Shown here one piece after another: positions 10,880 to 21,271 of a DNA stretch of 64,000 bases (positions are counted from its first letter, which is position 1; every line of letters begins with the position of its first letter). The stretch lies in the NCBI GenBank assembly GCA_012184525.1, contig WOFQ01000038.1, positions 248,001 to 312,000 of the forward strand, read 5' to 3'. The translations under genes were made by a program, and so were the position numbers. The notes below the pieces were generated by a model that was not told where the DNA came from, did no database searches, and saw only the letters and a list, made by a program, of their open reading frames with translations. This stretch comes from Xenoacremonium recifei. Taxonomy: Eukaryota > Ascomycota > Sordariomycetes > Hypocreales > Nectriaceae.

Positions 10880-13183
10880 ATGAACTCTCCACATCCCGAC
10901 TTTGACAGCTTCTACGACGACCAGGTCGCAGCCTTCCAGCAGAACCGCCGCCGCGATACCCTCTGGGACCGAGTCTCGCAGCCCAGCATCGTCCTCTCCG
11001 TGCTCATCCTCCTCGTCACCGTCGTCTACAACTCGTATGGGTCCTCGACCACACCGCAAGAAGCTGTTTCTCTGCTGGGAACCTGCCTCTGGGACTTGTT
11101 GGTGTATATTGTTCCGGAGCGCCTCTTGAACGCCGTCGACGACTGGGTCAATCCAAGTCTCGTTCCTCGGCCGATGTCGCAGGCACAAAGCACACATGCG
11201 GCGAAGAGCGAGACGATGAGGCGGATCCTGCGGCTGGACCGCTCCGGCGGCGTCATGGCCTCGGTCTTTGAGGTGCGCAAGAGGGCCATGTCCATGACTG
11301 GCGGCGTTCTGGGAATCAAGCTGGATGTCGATCGCCCGGCCGGCTTGGGGAATCGCGACAACTCGTGCTACCAGAACAGCATCCTACAAGGGCTGGCTTC
11401 TCTCAAGCCTCTTCCAGAGTATCTATCGACGTATCTTCAAACGGCATCGGCCGACGAGGAGGACCGCGACGTGGCGCAGACGCTGCGTACGTTGATCTCT
11501 GACCTCAACGATTTGTCCAACAACGGTAAAACGCTGTGGACGCCGGGCTTGCTGAAGAACATGAGCACATGGACACAGCAAGATGCGCAGGAGTACTACT
11601 CGAAGATCCTCGACGACATCGATAAGAGCGTGGCCAAGGCGTCCAAGAGTATTCAACGCCACCCGGGCCTCGAGTACAACAACCCCGACAAGGAGGATGC
11701 CGCGTCCAGCCATCACAGCGACGATAGCGGATACCAGAGTGTCACCGAGTCCAAGGCGTCAGAGACAAAACTCCCACGAAACCCCCTAGAGGGTCTTTTG
11801 GCACAGCGCGTCGCTTGTGTGCAATGTGGTCACTCGGACGGCCTCGCCATGATTCCGTTCACCTGCTTGACCCTCAGTCTCGGTCTCGACAAGGCGCAGC
11901 ACGATCTATACGAGCGCTTAGATGCGTATACCAAGGTAGAGGCCATCGAGCAGGTCGAATGCGCCAACTGCACACTCCTCAAAGCTCAGCGGCTCCTCAC
12001 AAAACTGGTTGAGAAGCTCAAGGAGAGCAACATGCCGGAAGCGCAACTTGCGGAACCTCTGCGGCGCTTAGAGGCTGTGGAACTTGCCCTTGAGGAGGAC
12101 CAGTTTGACGAGAAGACGATCACGGAGAAGTGCAAGATCTCGTCGCAGGGCAAGGTCAGCGTAACCAAGACTAAGCAGATCGTGATTGCGCGACCGCCGC
12201 AAAGCCTAGCCATCCATGTCAATCGCTCGGTGTTTGATCCGTCGACGTTCAACATGATGAAGAACTCGGCACCGGTGGAATTCCCCAAGACCTTGGATCT
12301 AGGACCATGGTGCTTGGGTAGTGCGAGCGATGTACCATACCCAGACGATGTTGAGAACCTGGAAAAAGGTGTTATCGAGGACGAGGAGCAATGGATATCG
12401 AATCCCCGGTTATCAATGGTCGCTGGAGATCTACGACCTTCGAGGCTTACCGGGCCTATATACGAGCTACGCGCAGTTGTCACACACTACGGCCGCCACG
12501 AGAATGGCCATTACATATGTTACCGGAAGCATCCACGGAACAAGCCACCTCCTACGATGGTCATTGACGAAGAAGGCGAGGCGAGAGAACCAGGCGAGGT
12601 AGAAGAGGCCTCAGAAGCATCCAAGACCGAGACGAGCAATAATGAGCCTGCTGTCGAGACCGGATCAGAAGCTCCCGAGATGGACTGGTGGCGGCTCAGC
12701 GATCATAATGTATCGATTGTGAGCGAGGAGACGGTGCTCAGCCTGTCACCAGGGGTTTTCATGCTGTTTTATGACTGCGTGGATCCCAATACTGTCTTGA
12801 CTACTGAGGACGAGAGGGAGGTGACGGGCAGCGTTGTCGGTAATGAAAACGTGGACGAGGGAGTACCGGCTCATGCGAACGGACATGTGCCCGAGCTCGT
12901 GGAAGCAACGGAATTGGAACCGCCAGCAGCTGTTGATTCAAAGACGCCACCCGTTGTTCCAGCAGCGGGAGTTGTCGCAGGTGAATCCGGACTCGTCGTC
13001 GAGCACGCAGCAAAGTCCCCGAGTGAGACAGCCGATCCCTCCACTGCTTCGAGTCTAGCCTCTCAACCGACAGCAGCAGCAGAGACGCCTTCAAGCTCAA
13101 GCGAGGCGACAGCTCCAGAAGAAGCGCAGGGAGATAAGGCCAGCTCAACTACCGAAAGTATGGCCGAAAGCAACGAGGACTAG
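10880..13183 (+). CDS. Membrane-anchored ubiquitin carboxyl-terminal hydrolase (USP/UBP1-like)
   Basis: Intronless, about 767 aa. I chose ATG 10880 because the frame upstream has only non-ATG starts. One N-terminal membrane segment (residues about 36-51, SIVLSVLILLVTVVY) is followed by the USP catalytic fold. The Cys box is GLGNRDNSCYQNSILQGLAS with nucleophile C163, the His box is ENGHYICYRKHP with H544, and a third site is WWRLSDHNVS with D608. A CxxC pair in VACVQCG (about residue 312) and another in CANC are probable finger-domain zinc ligands. The C-terminal 120 residues are Glu/Ser/Ala-rich and low complexity. Family knowledge: yeast Ubp1 has an N-terminal membrane anchor and removes ubiquitin from substrates; the ER location here is inference. 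The NSC variant of the usual NTC box appears to be common in fungal Ubp1/Ubp16 relatives. Confidence 0.93.
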   Translation: MNSPHPDFDSFYDDQVAAFQQNRRRDTLWDRVSQPSIVLSVLILLVTVVYNSYGSSTTPQEAVSLLGTCLWDLLVYIVPERLLNAVDDWVNPSLVPRPMSQAQSTHAAKSETMRRILRLDRSGGVMASVFEVRKRAMSMTGGVLGIKLDVDRPAGLGNRDNSCYQNSILQGLASLKPLPEYLSTYLQTASADEEDRDVAQTLRTLISDLNDLSNNGKTLWTPGLLKNMSTWTQQDAQEYYSKILDDIDKSVAKASKSIQRHPGLEYNNPDKEDAASSHHSDDSGYQSVTESKASETKLPRNPLEGLLAQRVACVQCGHSDGLAMIPFTCLTLSLGLDKAQHDLYERLDAYTKVEAIEQVECANCTLLKAQRLLTKLVEKLKESNMPEAQLAEPLRRLEAVELALEEDQFDEKTITEKCKISSQGKVSVTKTKQIVIARPPQSLAIHVNRSVFDPSTFNMMKNSAPVEFPKTLDLGPWCLGSASDVPYPDDVENLEKGVIEDEEQWISNPRLSMVAGDLRPSRLTGPIYELRAVVTHYGRHENGHYICYRKHPRNKPPPTMVIDEEGEAREPGEVEEASEASKTETSNNEPAVETGSEAPEMDWWRLSDHNVSIVSEETVLSLSPGVFMLFYDCVDPNTVLTTEDEREVTGSVVGNENVDEGVPAHANGHVPELVEATELEPPAAVDSKTPPVVPAAGVVAGESGLVVEHAAKSPSETADPSTASSLASQPTAAAETPSSSSEATAPEEAQGDKASSTTESMAESNED

Positions 13184-14121
13184 AGAGTGGCATTGGCGTT
13201 TTCCAAGGTTACAGGGCAAGGCACAGCGCGGAGTTGGGGGACGATTTCCCAGAAGGAAGGAAAGAAGGAATTTATGGCTCGGATCAAGAGCAGGACTGCA
13301 TTGTATCGCAGTGACTTATACCTATGATATGTCGAGTGGTGGTTAGAAAAGGCATCAATGCAATGGATAGATATCAAGCGCAGACCAAGGAGCTAATGAA
13401 GCTGTCAGCTGGAATACGAGCATGACCAACCTGAATGTGTCGCTGTCCAAACAAGTGCTGGGCAGCTTCCGCCAGAACATCTCGAGCTTGGCCTCGCTTC
13501 TGCACATTTACAAAATACCAGCAGCGCGCGCGCATCCCCTCCCGATGCATCTCATCCACGACCGCAAACAGCTTTCTTCACATAGGGCTGACGGACGGGC
13601 CGGGGAAAATGTTAATGTTAAAATATAAGCTAAATCCCAGCGGGCGATCGGCGCTCTGAGAGGGGAGACTGACTCCGCTAATTAATCTTTTCTTCAATCA
13701 AATCTGAAGAGACAGGAGAACCCTTTTTCCCGCTGCTCCATCCATCCATGTCTAGTCTATCCCGGCCTAGCCGCTGCTGACCACCAGCACCAGCACCAGC
13801 CTCTTTCCGCCCAGACTTTATCAGGGGTTGGGAATTCAGGCGCTCGCTTCCCTGCTTCAACCTCATCTTCTCTCTCTCTTCATTCTTCCTTGGCGGGGAG
13901 TGAAGACTGAGACCCGGCATTCCGACGAGGCACCGCGCCCGCACCCATTCCTTTTTCTTTGCAGTATCTTTTAATCCATTCCCGTCTGAGGGGGCTGGAA
14001 GCGTGATCTGCTGGCCGGCTTGATAACCTTTGCCTGATAGCCAGAACCCTGCTCGTTTTCCAGCCGTACCCTTTTTTTTATTCTTCTGTTCTTTCCCCCC
14101 TCCCTCCAAGATCAGCCCAGC
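13184..14121. other. Intergenic region upstream of the transporter gene
   Basis: 938 nt with no supportable gene. The part from about 13680 to 14121 is pyrimidine-rich on the + strand, as expected for a fungal promoter or 5' leader. Confidence 0.5.
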
Positions 14122-15632
14122 ATGTTGCTCACGCAGCCTGACGACGGTGGCCGCATGGAGGAGAAGATTCCTGCGCCGAGCCCTGCTGCGAATCCTGATG
14201 GTGCTGGATCTGATGACGATGCTGGTTCTCCTGCGATGCCTGCGACGCAGAGGCTGCGCGGGGGCGTTCATCCGGCGCTGCACGTGCTGTATGTCCTCCG
14301 ACCAGTCTGCAACACCACGACCTGGGAACCGCGATAACTGACTTAGCACGCTTCAGGAGCTGGATCGTCTTCTCCAATCTGACGCTGCTGTACAATAAAT
14401 ACGTCATCCACAGCGCCGGCTTCCGTGAGTTGATCCCGCGATCCTATCGGCCTTCCCGCTAACTAACACCTCCCACAGGCTTCCGTATGTCGACCTCCTC
14501 CTCACCACCACGAAGACACGCACTCGCTAACAAACCACGATAGCCGTCCTCCTCACGACCTGGCACCTCCTCTTCGCAACCCTCGCCACCCAAGCCCTCG
14601 CGCACTTCACCCCGCTGCTCAACTCGCGCCGCAACCTGCGCCTCACACCGCGCCTCTACATGCGCACGATCCTGCCGATTGGCCTGCTCTACTCGGGCTC
14701 GCTCGTCTTCTCCAACATTGTGTACCTATACTTGTCGCTCGCCTTCGTGCAGATGCTCAAGGCCGCGGCGCCGGTCGCTGTGCTAGGTGCTAGCTGGGCC
14801 TGGGGCCTGGCCTCGCCGAGTGCGCGCTCGCTGGCCAACATGGGCGTCATCATGCTGGGCGTGGCGATTGCTAGCTATGGCGAGATGCAGTTCTCGGTGG
14901 TGGGATTCATCTTCCAGGTGCTGGGCATTGGGTGCGAGGCCGTGCGGCTGGTGATGGTGCAGACGATGCTGAGCGATCAGGGCATGCGCATGGATCCCCT
15001 CGTCGGGCTCTATTACTATGCGCCGGTGTGCTTCCTCATGAACCTGCTCATCGCGACCCTGACCGAGATCCCGCGCTTCGAAATCACCCACCTCTGGCGC
15101 GCGGGCATTCCCACTGTGTTCTTCAGCGCCGTCGTGGCCTTCATGCTCAACGTCTCGAGCGTCTTCCTCGTGCGTCTCCCTCCCCCTTTCTCTGCCTCTC
15201 AACTTTTACTAACCCTGCGGCCAGATCGGCAAAACCTCCGGCCTCGCCATCACGCTCACCGGCATCTTCAAGAACATCCTGCTGGTGGTCCTCTCCGTGC
15301 TCATCTGGCAGATCGACATGACGCCCACCCAGGTCGTTGGCTACATCGTCGCCCTGCTCGGCCTGCTGGTCTATGCCTCTGGCTTCGGCGCGCCCAAGCC
15401 ATCCTCCCCTCCGCTTGACGACTTGCTCGCCCGTCCGCCCTCCTGGCAGCCGCCTTCGCGCGATGAGCTGCGCCGTCAGCGCATCACCCGCCTCATCACT
15501 GGCGCCATCTTCGTCGCCGTGGCTCTACTCGGGCTGGGCAGCTTTATCTGGACTGTGTGGTATCTGCGCGGCCAAGGATATACCGGCCGGGATGCGACGC
15601 GGTTTATGGTCTCATGGTTTGGATCTCGATGA
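14122..15632 (+). CDS. Drug/metabolite-superfamily transporter (triose-phosphate/nucleotide-sugar type) with a 6-nt exon
   Basis: Five exons: 14122-14288, 14357-14424, 14479-14484, 14544-15169 and 15225-15632; about 424 aa. The N-terminus is acidic and cytosolic, followed by roughly ten hydrophobic segments. Family-typical stretches are FPVLLTTWHLLFATLATQ, LVFSNIVYLYLSLAFVQMLK, MDPLVGLYYYAPVC and FLIGKTSGLAITLTGIFKN, the last reconstituted across the fourth intron. This matches the fungal EamA/TPT-like family, thought to sit in Golgi or ER membranes and exchange sugar phosphates or nucleotide sugars; the substrate is unknown. Exon 3 is six bases (GCTTCC), flanked by a CCCACAG acceptor and a GTATGT donor. 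It supplies R-F in GFRFPVLL, matching the GFRYP seen in relatives by recall. Skipping it also keeps the frame. Confidence 0.88.
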
Positions 15633-15903
15633 CGAATGTCATGCCTCCGTTTTTTATGTCTGGGCGTTGGAGTTCTTAAATAAATGTCTGTATATTAGCA
15701 GCTTCAATGGCAATTTCAGGGGCACTGGATCTGGATATGGGTCAAACAGGATAGAAATCAAAAACTCCAGTTAAATGGCCATGTACGGCCGTTCCGTCCA
15801 TGTCCACTCAACTCCAGTAAACCAGGATCCCTACCTACTACTCCAAAAAGGGTATTTAGAAGTACAAGTGAATCCCCCTAAATCCGTCCCTGAAAGCTTG
15901 CTA

Positions 15904-18595
15904 TTAATGTGCACGGCTTCTGCTCCGGCGCCGGCTCCGAGTCCTATCCCGTCGCTCTCGGCGCGGAGACAGACTCCGATCCCGTCTCGCTCTCCTTTCT
16001 CGCGAGCGGTCCCGGTCACGGTCACGGTCCCGATCTCTGTCCCTATCCCTGACCCGTTCCCGATCCCGGTCTCGGTCTCGGTCTCTATCCCTCTCTCGAT
16101 CTCGATCCCTGTCACGGTCACGACGCTCGCGGTCCCTATCACGATCTCTGTCCCGATCCCGTTCTCTATCCCGGTCCCGGTCCGCATCCCGTTCTCTGTC
16201 GCGAAGCCTGTCCCTGTCCCTATCACGGTCTCTGTCGCGTTCCCTATCCCTGTTTTCCTCACGGCTGCGAGATGGGCTTCGTCGTCGTTCATCTCGGCCT
16301 CCAGGCGTATATCTGTCAATATCTTCCATTCCTCGTCGTCGGCGTATGTCAGGAGAGATCTCACCAGCGCTTCTCCTGTCGTCCACACCAGGAATCGGAA
16401 GGCCCTTTTCCTTCGCTTCCTTCTGGGCCGCCAGATAAGCCTTTGCCTCCTTCTCTCGCTTCTTGGCCTCCTCGCGCTTCCACTCCTCAAGGTCCTCCTT
16501 CTCCTTGGCAGCCTGTTGTCGAACAGATTCTTCGCGTCGAGAGGGGGACTTGGACCGTGTTCGACTCCTACGTGCCCTATCACGGTCTCGGTCTCGGCCT
16601 CTGTCGCGCTCCTTGTCTCGATCTCTGTCCGCATCACGATCCCGGTCTCTATCACGGCTACGTCGTCGGGGAGATCGATCTGGGCGATCACGAGCTCGGT
16701 CCCTATCCCTTTCTCGATCGCGCTCTCGAGGATCATAGTGGTCTGCTCCCTGGAGAGGAACGTCTCGAGAGCGACTGCCGTCTCTCCGAGTCCTTGACCG
16801 GCTTCGTTCTCGCCTGTCCCTATCAGATCTGAGTCGAGACCGTGAGATCTCTCTAGGTTCTCGGCTCCGTTCTCTTCGATCTGCTCGAGCTCGTGATCGG
16901 CTCCGTTCTCTTCGATCTGCTCGAGCTCGTGATCGGCTCCGTTCGCGTCTGTCAGGCCTTGCTCCAGAGCGGCTGCCGTCTCTGCGCCGGGACCTGCTTC
17001 GTTCATAATGGTCATATCTCGGGCGAGACCGACTCCTCTCTCGACGATCGTCCCTGCGTGCCCTCGAACGGGTCCTATCCCGTTGAGGGCGAGCTGGGCT
17101 CGGGTCTCGACGATCCCTAATTCTTGACCGGCTTCGTTCGCGTCGAGGCGATGCCGAGCGGCGATCTCGCCGAGGCCGATCATCTCTTTCTCTATCCCTG
17201 ACCCTATCACGGTCACGGTCGCGATCCCGGTCTCTTTCTCTATCTCGGTCTCGTTCTCTCTCACGATCTCGGTCCAAGACACGCGACTCGCTACGCCGCG
17301 ACCTCTTGTCGTCTCGTGAGTCCGTGGGCTTCGTCTCCGCAGGCGTCCGGGAGCCGCCACGATCCAGCTTCTGGCTGATATCGGCTGGCTTGCGGTCCAA
17401 TACCCGCGGAGAATCCTTCCGAATAGGGTTTATCGCAGACACTGGGCCTGCCTTCCTAGGTGGCGGTGCGAGAGATGCGTCAATCTCCAACTCGGGTTGT
17501 CTGTGTGTCGCCTTGCTGCTTTCGCGGAGGAGGTCGGCTAGAGCCTCTTGCTCTAGTCGTTCATGATCCTCCTTTGAAAGCTTCTCCTTGAGGTCTTTAG
17601 AAACCTCCTCTCGATCTTTACGACGAGTCTCTTTGTCTCGTTCGTGTGAACGGTCTCGGGTCCGCTCTCGATCCCGGCCTCGGTCTCGATCTCGATCTCT
17701 GTCTCTGTCTCTTTCTCTTTCTCTGTCCCTGTCGCGATCTCGTTCCTTGTCTCGCTCTCGATCATGAGCTTCCCGACCTCGATCCCTATCTCGATCGCGT
17801 CGCTCACGATCCTGGTGTCGTTGCTCTCTTTCAATATCACGTAGTCTTTCACGTTCTTCGCGCTCCTGTTCGCGTTTCCTTCGTCGTTCGTCTCGCTCAG
17901 CTTGGCGCTTCAACTCCGCCTCTTCTCGGGCGCGCTCTTCCTTCTTGCGCTCCTCTCGAACGAGACGACGTTTCTCTTCTTCGATCGCGAGCTGTTTCTG
18001 CCGAATCTCTTCTCTGATTCGCTCGCGCTCAGCAACCCTCGCTTCAGTATCGGCAGCGTACTCCTCATCAGTCTTGGCGCCTCGGATTCGTTCAGCCTCG
18101 GCTGCTTCCTCACCAATGTCTGCTCGACGACTTTCGCGGATGCGCTCTTCTATTGCGCCAACGTCGATCAGCTGGCCGATGACATCTTCTGCCGTTTGAT
18201 ATACGCCATGTCGTTCAAGAGCGCCATCAATGAGGGCTGCAGCCTTACGACGGTCCAGAGTCAGCAGTTGGTGGGGATTCCGTTCGATTTCTTGTTCGGC
18301 GACTTCGAGGATAGACTTGGTAACTTGAGCCTCGTAATCCTAGTGGTTTTCTTTAGTGAACTGCATGCATCCTATCGCGAACATGAATTGTCCATACACT
18401 AGCCTCAAACTTGTCCCAGACTTGTTTGCGAATCGCATCGTAATCACCTTCCTTCTTGAAACTGTGAGCGAGAGATTCGATAGCAGATCTCGTCGCCGAA
18501 GGTAATGGCAAGTCAGAGGCCTTAAATTTGCGAGTCGCAGAAGCGCGATTCGGTTCCCTGCCGGTGGAAGGATTGGTAGTCTCTGTAGCCGCCAT
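15904..18595 (-). CDS. SHG1: COMPASS subunit Shg1 with a very long RD/RS-repeat tail
   Basis: Two exons, 18398-18595 and 15904-18339 (intron GTATGG...CACTAG, 58 nt), about 877 aa. The start at 18595 has context ACACCATGG; an in-frame ATG at 18640 would add 15 residues. Residues about 20-125 form the SHG1 domain: KFKASDLPLPSATRSAIESL, FKKEGDYDAIRKQVWDKFEAS, then DYEAQVTKSILEVAEQEIER and an AALIDGALER helix. A long charged coiled-coil segment follows (RIREEIRQKQLAIEEEKRR). From about residue 230 to the end the protein is almost entirely RD, RE, RS and SR dipeptides with short ordered islands, for example WKREEAKKREKEAKAYLA. Family knowledge: Shg1 belongs to the Set1/COMPASS H3K4 methyltransferase. 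The RS-like tail suggests an RNA or condensate role; that part is inference. Confidence 0.87.
16861..16944 (-). repeat. 36-nt perfect tandem repeat within the Shg1 RS region
   Basis: Positions 16861-16896 and 16897-16932 are identical, and the first 12 bases recur at 16933-16944. The unit encodes 12 residues of the RRERSRSRARAD type. Confidence 0.9.
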
Positions 18596-19135
18596 GGTGT
18601 TGTCTCCGAGGGGCGCAAGCAGCGCGCTTCGATCTCGCACACCGTCTACTGGCGCGAGAAGTCCCGGTCAATCAGGACATATCGCGTTATCCAGAAGGCA
18701 CAGTCTCGGCGATCTCGAGGATCGGTGAGAATGAGGCCTGATGGGACGTGCTGAGCGAGGGAGGGACGAGAGTAAACGTGTAAATTAGAGGCGGGAACTA
18801 AGAGGATTGCGCTGCGGGAACGAGGTACGGCAAGCGCAACGCCAAGTCACGTGGATGCGCCAAGCCGCCTCTCGCAAATCCAAAACTACCTACCCTATAA
18901 TTATCAATCTCAAGAACTCGACAATTACAAGCAACTTTCACTGTTCACATCCTAGTCCCTCGGTCCTCACCGGCAGTACTTCTAGATGTTCACGCTCTAG
19001 TACTCTATACTAGGCTCTCAAGAGATCTCTATTTATTGCTTATCCTACTATGAATGAAGCAGCTGCGTTGCCTTCCCCCTAACTTTTCAGAACCAACACC
19101 TCCCTAAAGGTAGAGTTCGACATCCCTCAGGAGCT
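18596..19135. other. SHG1 promoter / 3' flank of the AA9 gene
   Basis: 540 nt between two genes on the minus strand. No coding signal is seen. Confidence 0.5.
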
Positions 19136-19963
19136 TCACCCATAAAGCGTGCAGGTGGCGCTAGTCGATGCACTTGAAGGGCTTTGAGAAACCGATGACA
19201 CTCCGCCGTCGCAAATTGTTGGTCCTGGCATCTGATAGTCCACCTTGGCGGCGTATATATCGAGCAGAATTCCTGGATCTTTGGCATCATAGAGCTCAGT
19301 CCCGAGATACCCCATGGGAACATCAGAACCATCTCCCGTGATCTTGAGATTGAAGCACTGCGGATAGTTCTGGGCTCCGTATAAGTCGATAGCATTATGC
19401 AATGCAATGATCTCGTGCCGCAGGACGTAGTTACCAGGGGCGATGTTCTTTGGAACCTGCACAGTCCACGTGTAGCCGTTCTCGATGAAGACATCTTCGG
19501 CGTAGGTTCCTGCCTCGCCCTGCGAACCTTGTTCGAGCAGTCCGATGCCGTCAATCTTGAAGAACTCGAGCGTTGTCTTGTCAACGGTCTCGCATGGGCC
19601 ATAGCAAGGGGCGAGGTAGTCCATGACGGGTCCGTGATGGCCATTGGGCCAGTTGGTGTTCCACTGGAAAGTGATAACGTCTCCGGCCTCGACCTCGATG
19701 TGGCCGGGGGCGGGTTTGGCGTTGATGTGGCAGATGATGTCTGGATTGTCGTAGTGGTTTGAGTACACGGGTCCGTTGTCAAGCTGGTCGATGGTCCAGC
19801 CAGCGACTTGTGGAGGGTTCTCCTGATAGGGGAACGAGGTGCTGTCGTAGCCTTCGTAGGAGATGCCGTTGATGATCAGGTTCATGACATGGCCGTGAGC
19901 AGCGACATGGGCAGCTAAAGCAACGAGCGTAAGGAGAGGCGGTGTGTTTTGCTTGGCCATCAT
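19136..19963 (-). CDS. AA9 lytic polysaccharide monooxygenase (former GH61), no CBM
   Basis: Intronless, 275 aa from ATG 19963 (a second ATG follows directly at 19960). A signal peptide ends ...AAHVAA, so the mature chain starts HGHV with the copper-brace His at H23. The second copper His is H110 in NGHHGPVMDYLAPC, and the outer-sphere/axial set is H183 (LRHEIIALH), Q198 and Y200 (QNYPQC). Family knowledge: AA9 enzymes are secreted and cleave cellulose or hemicellulose oxidatively with a reductant and H2O2 or O2. There is no cellulose-binding module; the chain ends in a short Ser-rich tail (SVSQSPSSASTSATCTLYG). It sits alone, without other cellulase genes nearby. Substrate and C1/C4 regiochemistry cannot be read from the sequence. 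Confidence 0.96.
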   Translation of the reverse strand: MMAKQNTPPLLTLVALAAHVAAHGHVMNLIINGISYEGYDSTSFPYQENPPQVAGWTIDQLDNGPVYSNHYDNPDIICHINAKPAPGHIEVEAGDVITFQWNTNWPNGHHGPVMDYLAPCYGPCETVDKTTLEFFKIDGIGLLEQGSQGEAGTYAEDVFIENGYTWTVQVPKNIAPGNYVLRHEIIALHNAIDLYGAQNYPQCFNLKITGDGSDVPMGYLGTELYDAKDPGILLDIYAAKVDYQMPGPTICDGGVSSVSQSPSSASTSATCTLYG

Positions 19964-21271
19964 AGTGAGGGTGTGTTCAAAGGAGTGACTGATAGAGATT
20001 CAAGGAAGGACTCAGAGAGCGATGGAGTGATAGATTTGAAGAGAGACTTGAAGACAGCGAACATTCCCTATCATCAGCTTCTAGCTCCTTTATAATCTTG
20101 GGGCCGGGCCATAGCATCTAGAGGGAGGCACGAAGCCCAGCTTATTATCCGATGTAAGAAGACGAAAACCGAGTGTGACGGACATAAGCATGTGCTCCCT
20201 CTTGACCATATTAAACTCGCGGTTGTAAACTACTGTTTTCGTTGACTGACTCGCATTTCTAATGGATATTAGCTTCCCACTGCTGCGTAACAGTTCTGTT
20301 ACAGAATGTACTCTCCGAGCCACCTTAGAGGGCCTCACGAAAACATTTACTATCGCATTGGTGACGAGGCAGAACACTAAAAAGGCAAGGACCCGGTGGC
20401 TTGAGTCGTGATTGGTGGTTGAGATGGGATTCTTGATGTTTCTGGGCGACTCCTGACCAAAGTTGTCCGTGATGGATGGGTGCCGGCTCCCTGCGTCGCA
20501 CTGTTTCAATGTTGGATGCCTCGGGAGGAGTCTATTGGAGGAAGTATTCAGCGAGATCTTGAGCAGTGTCACCAACCCCCTGAAGAGAAGTTGATTTGCA
20601 CAAACACATTGATTTTGACGCTTAACAAAGGCTACAGAAGTGTTCAAAGCATCCGGGAAGAAATCGGGAAGCTTTGTTGTGCTACCCCTTGTTAGGGTCG
20701 AAGTCTTTAATTCTTACTAGAGGTAGTTGTGACAATTGTGACAGACGGGACGAGATGTGGCGTTCTTGGTAAGCCGGATGTGATTGATCAGAGCCATTGT
20801 AATTGGCCGCAAAGCTGTCAAGGCGGTTTCAGATGTTCGGGCAACGGCTGTTCGGCTGAGTGACAGGTTGCGGTGCATGACCCCTGAATAAATCTTCTCC
20901 CCCCGACATCTTGCACAGCATGGATTTAGAGTATTTCAGCCTGAGGAGAATGATGTGCCTAATTACTTGAGAGTCAACACTTGAGTGAGTGAGATGTAGT
21001 TCTATTGATACGATCAAAGAGTCATGAGAGTAACGATGCTTCGGATACTGATATGATACAACACACCTCTCCCCGAGAGTGTCAAGCAAATATACATTAG
21101 CAGCATGTGTCTTCTTCTTCTTCTTCTTCTTCTGCGGTTCCCCCCAACGGAGGTGGATATCATACCGTGTCCCATCATCAAGCTCATAGAGGAGAGATCC
21201 AAAAACCCACAACGCCATGCCGAGCACGAAATGCATCGCTCTAATCACACTTACGGGAGCTTTTCTTCAAC
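19964..21271. other. Promoter region of the AA9 gene and 3' flank of UGO1
   Basis: 1.31 kb. An ATTGG box (CCAAT on the AA9 sense strand) occurs at about 20411, roughly 450 nt upstream of the AA9 start, a plausible HAP-complex site. The UGO1-proximal part holds a CTT microsatellite. The 185-codon open frame at 20090-20647 (minus) has no motif or partner exon and is not called. Confidence 0.4.
21111..21133. repeat. (CTT)n microsatellite
   Basis: Uninterrupted CTT run of 23 nt between the AA9 and UGO1 genes. Confidence 0.9.

Noticed and set aside
15775..16797. Long + strand open frame rich in Pro-Val-Ser-Ile
   Set aside because: It is the antisense shadow of the RD/RE/RS codons of SHG1; the minus strand holds the real SHG1 domain and splice site.
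15831..17360. 509-codon minus-strand frame rich in Glu/Ile/Thr/Gly overlapping SHG1
   Set aside because: It is the +1 shift of the same repeat codons and has no link to the SHG1 exon 1 frame.
20090..20647. 185-codon minus-strand frame upstream of AA9
   Set aside because: No recognisable motif, unusual codon use and no conserved splice context; more likely chance.
20829..21248. Possible C-terminal extension exon of UGO1
   Set aside because: The UGO1 frame ends cleanly at 21272 after the typical GGEGEF end, with no donor site; the downstream frame contains a CTT-microsatellite-encoded Lys run.
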